DNA of 64,000 bases from Kangiellaceae bacterium (GTDB lineage Bacteria; Pseudomonadota; Gammaproteobacteria; Enterobacterales; Kangiellaceae), in the NCBI GenBank assembly GCA_013373015.1, contig JABXIQ010000026.1, positions 1 to 64,000 of the forward strand, given 5' to 3'. The notes beneath the pieces were generated by a model that saw only the letters and a program-made list of their open reading frames with translations, made no database searches and had not been told where the DNA came from. A program made the position numbers and the translations under genes. Positions 17,714 to 25,261 of the stretch are shown here, piece after piece; the first letter of the stretch is position 1, and each line of letters starts with the position of its first letter.

Positions 17714-18085
17714 TTGGAAGAACAAGAAAGACGGAAATTTTCTCGTATTGAATACCGTGCCAAAGCATTGCTTGAGCAAGGCGATGAAAAACACGTTGGC
17801 AAGGTATTAGATTTATCTTTGAATGGCGCACTTATAGAGTCTTCTGCGCAACTGGATAAAAACCTGCTTCTAACTATACACATTTTGCTCGATGAATTTA
17901 CTCCACCCATTATCATGCAAACCACCATTGTCCATCACGCGAAAGAACAATACGGACTGCAGTGCGAGCAAATTGATATTGATAGTATGTTACAACTACG
18001 CACCATTATAGGTATGCATACCGATGACCCTAATGCCTTTCATCGTGAATCTAAGGCTTTATGGGAACTTAAAATTAACGGTTAA
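17714..18085 (+). CDS. PilZ-domain protein
   Basis: This protein is 123 residues from TTG 17714; an upstream TTG at 17696 lies inside a terminator hairpin and is rejected. The PilZ c-di-GMP motifs are intact: RRKFSR near the N-terminus (RxxxR) and DLSLNGALIE, the D/N-x-S-x-x-G motif. Single-domain PilZ proteins are c-di-GMP receptors that affect motility, surface attachment or polysaccharide output. No clear ribosome-binding site precedes the start, and the start sits immediately behind the ettA terminator, which is unusual. The stop codon overlaps the stop of the convergent methyltransferase gene. A GGDEF-EAL enzyme for c-di-GMP turnover is encoded at 50837-52666. Confidence 0.85.
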   Translation: MEEQERRKFSRIEYRAKALLEQGDEKHVGKVLDLSLNGALIESSAQLDKNLLLTIHILLDEFTPPIIMQTTIVHHAKEQYGLQCEQIDIDSMLQLRTIIGMHTDDPNAFHRESKALWELKING

Positions 18086-18711
18086 GTTTCTTCCGACAAC
18101 CAATCATTAAATCGCGTTAGATAATTTTCAGGTTTGGTAACTTCTAATTGATAACAAGTTTCACCACGCGCTAAATACTTAATTTCAAAGTGAGTACGCT
18201 TAGAGTTTTGATCAACCTCAAATGCTTCAAAAGGCAACTTCCAAAGTTGCTCAGCTTGTTGTTTCGCTTCCTCAAAGTAATCTTGAATATTAGTCGCTAG
18301 AATAATTTTTGCGCCAGGCTTTAAGCGCGACAGTAAAAACTCAAAAAACGGCATGTTCAGCCAACGCTGAGCAGCATTTTTCGGCTCAGGATTTGGATAT
18401 AGCAAAAAAACACCATTTAATGATGCTGGTGGTAGCCCATGCACCACCCAAGGAATAGCATCCGCATGAATAGGCGCTAAATTATTTAACGCATCTGTCT
18501 TTGCTCGCTTGGCAAAATCCTCAAATTTAACTCGCGTTCGCTCAATAGCGATCAACTGCTTATCAGGATTCGCTTGTGTAAACTGAACCGCATGCAAACC
18601 ACGACCAGCACCAATTTCTAAATAACAATTATCAGTTAATTCAGGCTTAATAAAGTCGCGTGGCTTAAAAAGTTTTTCGGGCTTAAACTGCCTCATTGGT
18701 TTCTCCAACAT
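18082..18711 (-). CDS. TrmB-like SAM-dependent methyltransferase
   Basis: This 209-residue protein belongs to the TrmB (tRNA guanine-46 N7 methyltransferase) superfamily. It has the SAM-binding motif YLEIGAGRGLHAVQFTQ, IAIERTR where TrmB has IGIE, and FLLYPNPEPKNAAQRWLNMP at the position of the family motif LFFPDPWPKKRHNKRR. The last match is degenerate: the Trp and the basic RH-rich part are lost. It is therefore more likely a divergent TrmB paralogue than the housekeeping enzyme. Starts at the first Met or at MRQFKPEK five residues later are both possible. It converges on the PilZ gene with overlapping stop codons. Confidence 0.75.
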   Translation of the reverse strand: MLEKPMRQFKPEKLFKPRDFIKPELTDNCYLEIGAGRGLHAVQFTQANPDKQLIAIERTRVKFEDFAKRAKTDALNNLAPIHADAIPWVVHGLPPASLNGVFLLYPNPEPKNAAQRWLNMPFFEFLLSRLKPGAKIILATNIQDYFEEAKQQAEQLWKLPFEAFEVDQNSKRTHFEIKYLARGETCYQLEVTKPENYLTRFNDWLSEET

Positions 18712-18775
18712 ACTTTACATAACTATTATAGAAATAACTCAATAAGAATTGAAGCAAGAACAGCATGATGAGCTT

Positions 18776-19153
18776 TTAGTTTGTTAAGTGCATTTTATTT
18801 AAAAACTGTTTAATAACCTGAATTTCTCTTTTAGCATGATTATCCAATTTTTTATTACTATATTCTTGAAAAAAAACAATCCCTGTTTTGCTAGAAAGTT
18901 TCACTCCATACCTGGTCTTATCAATAAACTGTACTAAATCTATATAACCCGATCCATTTACGAAAATATATTCACAACTCACTTTGTTTTCTTCATACAG
19001 ATCTACATAACCTCTTTCTTTTAAAAATTTACATATTTGTATAAATTCTTTAGGTCCTTGGATGTTACTCCTGTGTTTTATTAGCTCCTTCCCTGCTGGA
19101 GGCAAACAAGATACTATTAAAAGTAAAAATATCACTGCTAATATACGTCGCAT
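18776..19153 (-). CDS. putative small lipoprotein of unknown function
   Basis: This protein is 125 residues from the Met that begins MRRILAVIFLLLIVSC, a good lipoprotein signal with lipobox LIVSC. In-frame Met codons extend up to 19183 but lengthen the n-region unusually. The mature part (QICKFLKERGYVDLYEENK, VSCEYIFVNGSGYIDLVQF) has two further cysteines and a mixed alpha/beta pattern. No family is recognised. The gene is AT-rich compared with the neighbouring methyltransferase and radA, and it begins an accessory island that ends at 20654. Confidence 0.6.
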   Translation of the reverse strand: MRRILAVIFLLLIVSCLPPAGKELIKHRSNIQGPKEFIQICKFLKERGYVDLYEENKVSCEYIFVNGSGYIDLVQFIDKTRYGVKLSSKTGIVFFQEYSNKKLDNHAKREIQVIKQFLNKMHLTN

Positions 19154-19250
19154 TAAAAACACCATTTTGTCCATGTACATCATTATTAAGTAAGCATAGG
19201 TTGGGGAGAAACACTATGAAACCCAACACGTGCTCTCTAATATATTAGTA

Positions 19251-19327
19251 CCCAACACCCCCTCTTAACTTGCTTCTTGAGGCCTAGATGTAGGGGTTAT
19301 TATTATCACCCCGACCTACGCTAGCTC
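19251..19327. repeat. 77-bp direct repeat, copy A
   Basis: This matches 19862-19938 at about 72 of 77 positions. It contains a branched palindrome: GGGGT and ACCCC pair around TATTATTATC, with CCTAG-type arms outside. The structure resembles REP-like elements. Together the two copies bracket the 80-residue membrane protein gene and the gene fragment. Confidence 0.8.
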
Positions 19328-19406
19328 GATTGAAAAGAAAAGTGTAGTGCATTAAGACATCTCGAAATTAGCCAACTTCTTAAATACTCGTAGGAGAATA
19401 TTAATC

Positions 19407-19419
19407 GACTCTGACCCTA
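19407..19419. repeat. 13-bp inverted repeat, left arm
   Basis: GACTCTGACCCTA is the exact reverse complement of TAGGGTCAGAGTC at 19823-19835. The pair lies inside the 77-bp direct repeats and closely brackets the 80-residue gene and the fragment, leaving 403 bp between the arms. The sequence resembles ends often seen with REP-type elements, but no transposase is present. Confidence 0.65.
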
Positions 19420-19434
19420 TTTATTGGTTTATAT

Positions 19435-19677
19435 TCAATTTAGAACCGCTAATACTAGCATTAATATAATTGCCCCACCTCTCAAAAACGAACACTTTCT
19501 AAATAGAGCAACATCATCATTACAAACATATTTTTGCGGGTATTTATGCCCATCAAGTATCGAGTATGAGTAATACGGAATACTCCCACCCGGATGGCTC
19601 ATCCTGTATAAAAATCCAAGATATAAATGCAGTCCTATGCATAATATTCCAAGTATGTTAAACACAATTTCTGTCAC
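19435..19677 (-). CDS. small two-helix membrane protein, possible immunity protein
   Basis: This 80-residue protein starts at GTG 19677. It has two hydrophobic segments, IVFNILGILCIGLHLYLGFL at the N-terminus and GGAIILMLVLAVLN at the C-terminus, joined by a polar loop of about 35 residues with two cysteines. The start codon overlaps the stop of the preceding gene fragment (GTGA overlap), which implies translational coupling. Small membrane proteins coupled to the 3' end of a larger secreted protein gene are typical immunity proteins of polymorphic toxins. That assignment is inference; the family is not recognised. It is bracketed by 13-bp inverted and 77-bp direct repeats. Confidence 0.55.
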   Translation of the reverse strand: MTEIVFNILGILCIGLHLYLGFLYRMSHPGGSIPYYSYSILDGHKYPQKYVCNDDVALFRKCSFLRGGAIILMLVLAVLN

Positions 19678-19805
19678 TTAATCACACCAGTATTTTCTAA
19701 TACGTTATATAAATGTTTTGGCAAATAACTAAAAGGCATTGTTCCATTATATCCTGTAATTACAGCCTGTCCCGAACCACCAATATCAAAGCCTGCTCCC
19801 AAAAG
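19674..19805 (-). pseudogene. C-terminal fragment of a lost gene, possibly an orphan toxin tip
   Basis: An open frame of 43 codons ends at 19674 and overlaps the next start codon. It reads LLGAGFDIGGSGQAVITGYN and then GTMPFSYLPKHLYNVLENTG before the last residues. It has no start codon; two in-frame TAA codons and a 12-bp tandem repeat (AAAAGTTATTAG at 19801 and 19814) replace its 5' part. The compact folded-looking end and coupling to a small membrane gene suggest the tip of a polymorphic toxin cut off by rearrangement at the REP-like element. Family not identified. Confidence 0.5.
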
Positions 19806-19822
19806 TTATTAGTAAAAGTTAT

Positions 19823-19835
19823 TAGGGTCAGAGTC
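19823..19835. repeat. 13-bp inverted repeat, right arm
   Basis: TAGGGTCAGAGTC is the exact complement of the left arm at 19407-19419. It immediately follows the tandem AAAAGTTATTAG repeat that truncates the gene fragment, so it marks a likely rearrangement edge. Confidence 0.65.
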
Positions 19836-19861
19836 AATTTTCTTTAGGTCTATTGTTTGCA

Positions 19862-19938
19862 TCCAACAACCCATCTTAACTTGCTTCTTGAGGCCTAGAT
19901 GTAGGGGTTATTATTATCACCCCGACCTAGGCTAACTC
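19862..19938. repeat. 77-bp direct repeat, copy B
   Basis: Second copy of the element at 19251-19327, in the same orientation. It ends 7 bp before the stop codon of the frameshifted lipoprotein gene. In this copy the outer arms are a perfect CCTAG/CTAGG pair. Confidence 0.8.
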
Positions 19939-19944
19939 AAAAGA

Positions 19945-20654
19945 TTAATCACGTGTAAGCCGGTTGATTTTCCTATTGCAACCAATCAACTCTCCCTTTT
20001 TAATATAACTTAATATACAACTATCATTTAACTTCTGAGTATTTGTATTTGATATCATGTCATACAAAGACACCCCTTTAAATATAATTGAGTATTTTAA
20101 GTTGTTATCATGATATGTATAATTCTCTACTTCTCGATATTTTGTTTTTTGCCACTTCAAAAGCACACCCTTATCAAAAATTATTAAATTGGAGTTCAAA
20201 GGGCTTGAAAACAAAGATGACTCGAAGATTTTGGCAAAAATAAACTCATCCTCACCTTTTGAAAGGTCTAGTCCTAATAATAAATTAGTCACTCCACAAC
20301 TTTGTTGGCAAGTAATCTTATTACCTGAAATGTTTCTTGTGTAATTTTTTAATGTTTCAAGCTCACTATCTTTATAATAAGTTAGTAACAGGCTTTTATT
20401 ATTATTTCAATGCTTAATATATTAGTCGAATCACTCTCCAAAAAATAAACTTTTCCACTGATTTCTTGCTCAAGTAGAGGTAATATACTTAAAAAATCAA
20501 CAGACCTATATTCAATTTTTGGCAAGTATTTTGCATCTTCTTCTGACAAAAAAGCATTATTCTTTAGAAACTCTACTGTGTCTTTTGACACAACATCATT
20601 CCCTTTACAGGATACGCCTATACTCACTAACATAATTATTAATACTATTTTCAT
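19945..20654 (-). pseudogene. lipoprotein gene interrupted by a -1 frameshift
   Basis: The gene starts at ATG 20654 behind GATGAAG and encodes a lipoprotein signal (MKIVLIIMLVSIGVSC). This frame stops after 90 residues at 20382. A second frame opens just before and runs without a stop to 19945. Joined at the AATAATAATAAAA tract (plus-strand TTTT at 20394-20397), the two give one continuous chain of about 236 residues, SIEIIIK leading into SLLLTYYKDSELETLKNYT. The second frame has no good start of its own; a GTG at 20292 has no ribosome-binding site. One extra A would restore the gene. Decay, a sequencing error or weak programmed slippage are all possible. Function unknown. Confidence 0.6.
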
Positions 20655-20722
20655 ATCTTCATCTATTTAATCAAAAGGCCATAAGTATAGTCCAAGCTCA
20701 AATGAATATTTGTTATTCTGGT

Positions 20723-22087
20723 TTACAACAACCCCAACACCTCTTCCAACCGACTAACCCCATGTACTTGCAAACCACTGATTGATTTTGATGGCACATT
20801 ACCCTGCGGGACTATGGCTTTTTTAAAGCCATGTTTAGCGGCTTCTTTTAGGCGTTCTTGTCCATTAGGAACTGGGCGAATTTCACCCGCTAAACCGATT
20901 TCCCCAAAAATCACTTGATGCTGCTCTAAGGGTCTATTTCTAAGGCTAGAAATAATCGCGGCAATTAGTGCTAGATCGGCGGAAGTTTCCATCACGCGAA
21001 CACCACCGACCACATTGGCAAAGACGTCTTGATCAAAGGTTGCGATACCACCGTGTCGATTAAGCACCGCCAATAACATAGCTATTCTTTGGTGATCTAA
21101 ACCAACTGCTATGCGTCTCGGCTGAGGCGCATGTGACGAATCGACTAGGGCTTGGATTTCTACTAACATCGGGCGCGTGCCTTCCCAAGTCGCCATCACC
21201 GCACTTCCTGCCACTGGATCTTGATACTTAGAGAGAAATATTGCCGAAGGGTTTTTAACTTGTTTTAGGCCAGTATCAGTCATGGCAAAAACGCCTAGCT
21301 CATTAACCGCACCAAAACGATTTTTTACCGCGCGCAATAAACGTAAACGACCGTCACGCTCACCTTCAAAATAAAGTACCGCATCGACCATATGCTCAAG
21401 CACTCTTGGGCCAGCCAGAGCACCATCTTTTGTCACATGACCAACGACCAGCAACGTAATTCCTGTTTGCTTAGCAAAACGCACCAATTGCGCAGCACTT
21501 TCACGAACTTGCGCCACCCCGCCTGGTGCAGATTGCAGCATTTCGGTGTAAATAGTCTGAATAGAATCGACCACCATCACTTTAGGTTTTTGAATTAAGG
21601 CCTGTGAGGTAATATTTTCTACTTGGGTTTCGGTGAGTAAATTAAAATCGCCAGTGGCCAAGCCTAGGCGTTGCGCGCGCATGGTTACTTGCTGCATGGA
21701 TTCCTCACCCGTCACATAAAGCACAGAATCGGTTTCGCTAATTTTGCATAAACTTTGCAAGAGAATTGTGGATTTACCAATACCCGGATCACCACCCATG
21801 AGCACAACAGAGCCAGCAACCAGTCCACCGCCCAATACGCGATCTAATTCTGATAAGCCTGAGGAGATACGGGGCAACTCGGACAAATCCACTTTATCCA
21901 TGCGCACCACTTTGCTCTGTTCACCCGCATAGCCGGTAAATCGTGAGCTTTTTGCCGCAGTGGATTTCTTACCATCTAACTGCTCAACCAGCGAGTTCCA
22001 TGCCTTACATTGTCCACACTGACCTGCCCATTGCGGGGTTTCGCTGCCGCATTCTTGGCAAACATAAATGGTCTTAACCTTACCCAT
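20723..22087 (-). CDS. radA: DNA repair protein RadA
   Basis: This 454-residue protein has the full RadA/Sms architecture. An N-terminal C4 zinc finger (CQECGSETPQWAGQCGQC) is followed by a RecA-like ATPase core with Walker A GGDPGIGKST and Walker B VMVVDSIQ. The RadA-specific KNRFG motif (RAVKNRFGAVNELGVF) lies near 255, and a Lon-protease-like C-terminal domain follows (GGVRVMETSADLALIAAIIS, GEIGLAGEIRPV). RadA is a branch-migration helicase acting in recombination. It is transcribed divergently from the DAHP synthase gene. Confidence 0.97.
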   Translation of the reverse strand: MGKVKTIYVCQECGSETPQWAGQCGQCKAWNSLVEQLDGKKSTAAKSSRFTGYAGEQSKVVRMDKVDLSELPRISSGLSELDRVLGGGLVAGSVVLMGGDPGIGKSTILLQSLCKISETDSVLYVTGEESMQQVTMRAQRLGLATGDFNLLTETQVENITSQALIQKPKVMVVDSIQTIYTEMLQSAPGGVAQVRESAAQLVRFAKQTGITLLVVGHVTKDGALAGPRVLEHMVDAVLYFEGERDGRLRLLRAVKNRFGAVNELGVFAMTDTGLKQVKNPSAIFLSKYQDPVAGSAVMATWEGTRPMLVEIQALVDSSHAPQPRRIAVGLDHQRIAMLLAVLNRHGGIATFDQDVFANVVGGVRVMETSADLALIAAIISSLRNRPLEQHQVIFGEIGLAGEIRPVPNGQERLKEAAKHGFKKAIVPQGNVPSKSISGLQVHGVSRLEEVLGLL

Positions 22088-22192
22088 ATTTGAAAATTTC
22101 TTTTAATTCTTTAGTCTGCCCCTATATTATGGGATAGAATGTTATTAATGAAGCATTCTCGCTAAATTATTGAAAACGATTTATTTTTACTG

Positions 22193-23557
22193 ATGACGAA
22201 ACCGCATTTAGCTGATTGGGCGCCAGATAGCTGGCAACACAAAACCGTCAGCCAACAAATACAATATGCAAATCCTAAGGCGTTGGAGCAGGCGATAGAG
22301 AAGTTGCGCCAGTTACCGCCATTGGTTTCGTCGAGCGAGGTTGAAACACTTAAAGCCCATATTGCCGAAGCTCAAGCTGGTAATAATTTTATTCTACAAG
22401 GTGGTGATTGCGCAGAGTCTTTTGCCGATTGCAACGCTGACTCGATTTCGCAAAAAGTACGCGTGTTAATGAGTTTGAGCTTATTACTCAGCCAAAACTT
22501 GAAAAAGCCAGTAACTCGTATTGGTCGTATTGCAGGTCAATACGCCAAGCCGCGCTCTCAGTTAACTGAAACGCAGAATGATACCAGCCTGCCAAGCTAT
22601 CGTGGTGATTTGGTCAATCATATTCATTTTAGCGAGTCAGCGCGCCTGCCTGATCCTGAGCGTTTACTACAAGGCTATAGTTACGCATCATTGACCTTGA
22701 ACTACATTCGCTCTTTGTTGGAAAGTGATATTCAAGAGCTGTTTCAACTTGATCAAGAGTCACAAGCACTGCAAGCACTGAAAGCCAATGGTGAATTGCA
22801 CAAAAGTCTTGAACAATTTCGCGATGCTATGCAGTTGTTTCATCAATTTAATGGCAAACAAGCGCTGGGTAAAAACGTACTTGAGTTTTATACCAGCCAT
22901 GAAGCCCTTCATTTGCATTATGAGCAAGCCTTAACCCGACGTGCCAATAATGGTCATTGGTATAATTTATCAACTCATTATCCTTGGGTTGGCATGCGCA
23001 CAGCGAAGAAAGATAGCGCTCATATCGAATATTTGCGTGGCATTGCTAATCCTGTTGCCATAAAAGTTGGGCCTGGCATGGATATCGAGACCATGCTGAG
23101 TTTGTGCAAAACGCTTAACCCTGATAATGAAGTTGGTCGATTAACTTTAATCCAACGCTTTGGGCATCAAGCGATTGGCAGCAAATTAGAACCCATGATA
23201 AAAGCAGTGCAGGATGCTGGTCTTAAAGTATTGTGGAGTTGTGATCCGATGCACGGGAATACACGCGTCAGTAGCAATGGTATTAAAACCCGCGATTATC
23301 AGAATATTGAGAGCGAGCTCCTACAAGCCTTTGAAATTCATGATAAAAATTCTAGTCACTTAGGCGGTATTCACCTTGAGCTGACTGGCGAAGCAGTAAT
23401 GGAATGTGTCGGTGGCACTTATAATGTCACTGAAAAAGAGCTTGAGAGCGCCTATACTACATTGGTTGATCCGCGGCTTAATGTCACTCAAGCCTTTGAA
23501 TTAATTGATAGTATTAATAAGAAATCAATAAGTTACGACAACATTCATCAGATTTAA
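22193..23557 (+). CDS. class II 3-deoxy-7-phosphoheptulonate synthase
   Basis: This 454-residue enzyme condenses phosphoenolpyruvate and erythrose 4-phosphate in the first step of the shikimate pathway. It belongs to class II (plant/mycobacterial/PhzC type): the N-terminal DWAPDSWQHK, the metal/PEP segment LQGGDCAESFADC, RIGRIAGQYAKPRS, WVGMRTAKKD, VGPGMD, and SCDPMHGNTRVSSNGIKTR are all present, with HLELTGEAVMECVGG near the end. The metal-binding Cys and His residues are intact. Typical enteric genomes use class I enzymes instead. It is a single gene, divergent from radA. Confidence 0.95.
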   Translation: MTKPHLADWAPDSWQHKTVSQQIQYANPKALEQAIEKLRQLPPLVSSSEVETLKAHIAEAQAGNNFILQGGDCAESFADCNADSISQKVRVLMSLSLLLSQNLKKPVTRIGRIAGQYAKPRSQLTETQNDTSLPSYRGDLVNHIHFSESARLPDPERLLQGYSYASLTLNYIRSLLESDIQELFQLDQESQALQALKANGELHKSLEQFRDAMQLFHQFNGKQALGKNVLEFYTSHEALHLHYEQALTRRANNGHWYNLSTHYPWVGMRTAKKDSAHIEYLRGIANPVAIKVGPGMDIETMLSLCKTLNPDNEVGRLTLIQRFGHQAIGSKLEPMIKAVQDAGLKVLWSCDPMHGNTRVSSNGIKTRDYQNIESELLQAFEIHDKNSSHLGGIHLELTGEAVMECVGGTYNVTEKELESAYTTLVDPRLNVTQAFELIDSINKKSISYDNIHQI

Positions 23558-23661
23558 GCGTTTTTCCTTTACAAATACTGACACGAAATGTTGCTCAGCC
23601 CCTTGAAAATCAACTAAATTTTCACGTATATTAGGCTATTGTCATCTGCACATTGGGTATC

Positions 23662-23687
23662 ACTTGTTTTGGTCAAGCCAAACAAGT
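23662..23687 (+). promoter_or_regulatory. leader hairpin upstream of the small secreted gene
   Basis: ACTTGTTTTGG (23662-23672) and CCAAACAAGT (23678-23687) form a 10-bp stem with one bulged T and the loop TCAAG. It ends 9 bp before the AAAGGAGA ribosome-binding site of the gene at 23709, so it may affect translation or mRNA stability. Confidence 0.4.
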
Positions 23688-23708
23688 CACAGTACAAAGG
23701 AGAGATCC

Positions 23709-24020
23709 ATGCAGGCAAAACTGAAAAACATTTTATTAGTTACCTTTTTAGCAGCCACCTCATTTGTGTCAGGCCAAGCCTTTGCTGCTGCTCAGATTTG
23801 CCAAAATGTACAATATTCAGCGAAAGATGATACTCAACTTCACATCCTAACTTTTGTTGAGCCAGAGTTGATCCAGCCAGCTCAACCACCGAAAGAGAAA
23901 AAAGATGAGAAGAAAAAGTCAGAACAGTCGGTTAGCTGGTTTTCATGGCTAACAGAAAGTCATACAATGCCAAGTCTGCATTTTATTGATTTTCTAGAAC
24001 TGTTCGGCGACAAAAAATGA
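23709..24020 (+). CDS. small secreted protein of unknown function
   Basis: This 103-residue protein starts at ATG 23709, behind a strong AAAGGAGA ribosome-binding site. The signal peptide (LKNILLVTFLAATSFVSGQ) is cleaved near AFAA. The mature protein has one Cys, a Pro- and Lys-rich middle (QPPKEKKDEKKK) and an aromatic C-terminus (SWFSWLTES, LHFIDFLELFG). No family is recognised. Its stop overlaps the start of the DUF2970 gene (ATGA), so the two are translationally coupled. Confidence 0.7.
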   Translation: MQAKLKNILLVTFLAATSFVSGQAFAAAQICQNVQYSAKDDTQLHILTFVEPELIQPAQPPKEKKDEKKKSEQSVSWFSWLTESHTMPSLHFIDFLELFGDKK

Positions 24021-24313
24021 GCAATGACAAAAACTCTCAACCAATAACATCAAGCGAAAGCAACTCAAACCCTACATCAACACGAACAGACAGCAGTGAT
24101 CCGCAACAACATCAAGGCACTGGCTTTTGGTCAATCGTAAAAAGTGTTGTCGGCGCCATGTTTGGTGTTCAATCCGAAGCTCAACGCGAAAAAGATTTTG
24201 AACAAGGTAGCGCCATGCAGTTTATCGTTGGCGGCATCGTCTTCACCTTAGTATTTATCTTTACTATCTTATACTTTGTGAATAGTGCGCTAGAAAGCTC
24301 TGGACAGGGTTAG
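24017..24313 (+). CDS. DUF2970 family membrane protein
   Basis: This 98-residue protein has a polar, Ser/Thr-rich N-terminus, then the DUF2970 core (GFWSIVKSVVGAMFGVQSEA, then EKDFEQGSAMQFIVGGIVF) and one transmembrane helix (IVGGIVFTLVFIFTILYFV). DUF2970 proteins are short inner-membrane proteins of proteobacteria with no known function. It is coupled to the upstream secreted protein gene by a 4-bp overlap and converges on dam with a 4-bp overlap at its stop. Confidence 0.85.
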   Translation: MSNDKNSQPITSSESNSNPTSTRTDSSDPQQHQGTGFWSIVKSVVGAMFGVQSEAQREKDFEQGSAMQFIVGGIVFTLVFIFTILYFVNSALESSGQG

Positions 24314-25155
24314 CGATAAACGGCCATTAATTCCTGCGCATTGTTACGACCTTTACCATCACATGAAATAAATCGTCTAACTGGAAAAGATTCTATCTGC
24401 GCAGCTTTATCATAAATGAGTCGCGCGAAATCCGTATCATGGTTGGCAATCACAACAGGTACATCTCTTTGTGCCACTCGCGCCGCTTCAAGAGCTAGAG
24501 TACGTTGATCGTCTAAAGAAAAGTCATGTTGGCTATAACTGGTGAAATTGGCGGTTAGTGACCAGGGTAAATAAGGCGGATCACAATAAATCACATTCCC
24601 TTTGCGGCTATGTCCCATAGTTTTCATAAAGCCCTGACAACGAAACTCTGCACGTTTAGCCTTACGCGCAAAGATTTCCATTTCTCGCGCAGGAAAATAA
24701 GGTCGTTTGTAACGGCCAAATGGCACATTAAAACCACCCGAACGATTGTAGCGACATAAGCCGTTGTAACCATGGCGGTTAAAATACACAAACAAAGCAG
24801 AGCGCTCAGTCCCAGCCTCAAGTTGATTAAAATATTCGCGCAACTCATAGAATTTTTTGCTGCTATTGTACTGTTCGGTAAAAAAGGTCGAACAGTAATC
24901 AATAAATTGTTGCTTGCCTTTTTTCAGATCATTAAACAAATTGATCAAGTCAGGATTGATGTCCGCTAACAAATAACGATCATAGTCGGTGTTTAGAAAT
25001 AAAACCCCAGAGCCAACAAAAGGTTCAATCAATTTATTTCCTTGCGGTAAAACCTTTAGTATTCGAGGCAATAAGCGGTATTTTCCACCAGCCCATTTGA
25101 GGAAAGGTCTTTGATAAAGGTTACTAGAAACTACTTTTTTCGCTTTGGCTGGCAT
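24310..25155 (-). CDS. dam: DNA adenine methylase Dam
   Basis: This 281-residue protein (E. coli Dam is 278) methylates adenine N6 in GATC. The SAM-binding motif FLKWAGGKYRLLPRI near residue 18 and EPFVGSGVLFLN are present, as is the catalytic DPPYLPWS near 192. The target-recognition region between them has the Dam-type FNRHGYNGLCRYNRSGGFNV. The presence of Dam implies methyl-directed mismatch repair of the enteric type. Its stop overlaps that of the convergent DUF2970 gene by 4 bp. Confidence 0.96.
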   Translation of the reverse strand: MPAKAKKVVSSNLYQRPFLKWAGGKYRLLPRILKVLPQGNKLIEPFVGSGVLFLNTDYDRYLLADINPDLINLFNDLKKGKQQFIDYCSTFFTEQYNSSKKFYELREYFNQLEAGTERSALFVYFNRHGYNGLCRYNRSGGFNVPFGRYKRPYFPAREMEIFARKAKRAEFRCQGFMKTMGHSRKGNVIYCDPPYLPWSLTANFTSYSQHDFSLDDQRTLALEAARVAQRDVPVVIANHDTDFARLIYDKAAQIESFPVRRFISCDGKGRNNAQELMAVYR

Positions 25156-25261
25156 TAATTAATGATTTTGTTATGCTTTTACTTTCAAGTTGCGTCTAGT
25201 GTAACAAAACCGATCACGAATAAAAGCTCTGTATACGATTAAATTCTCGAAACAACTTAAT

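Noticed and set aside
18082-18711. Canonical trmB
   Set aside because: The family motif after the SAM domain is degenerate, so I give no gene symbol.
19251-19938. Direct repeats as a CRISPR array
   Set aside because: Only two copies, 611 bp apart, with genes between them and no cas genes in the window.
19945-20292. Separate 115-residue gene starting at GTG 20292
   Set aside because: There is no ribosome-binding site. The same frame continues upstream without a start to a stop at the frameshift site, so it is better read as the 3' half of the lipoprotein gene.
23604-23624. AT-rich hairpin TGAAAAT/ATTTTCA after the DAHP synthase gene as a terminator
   Set aside because: The stem has little GC and no U-tract follows, so I do not call it a terminator.
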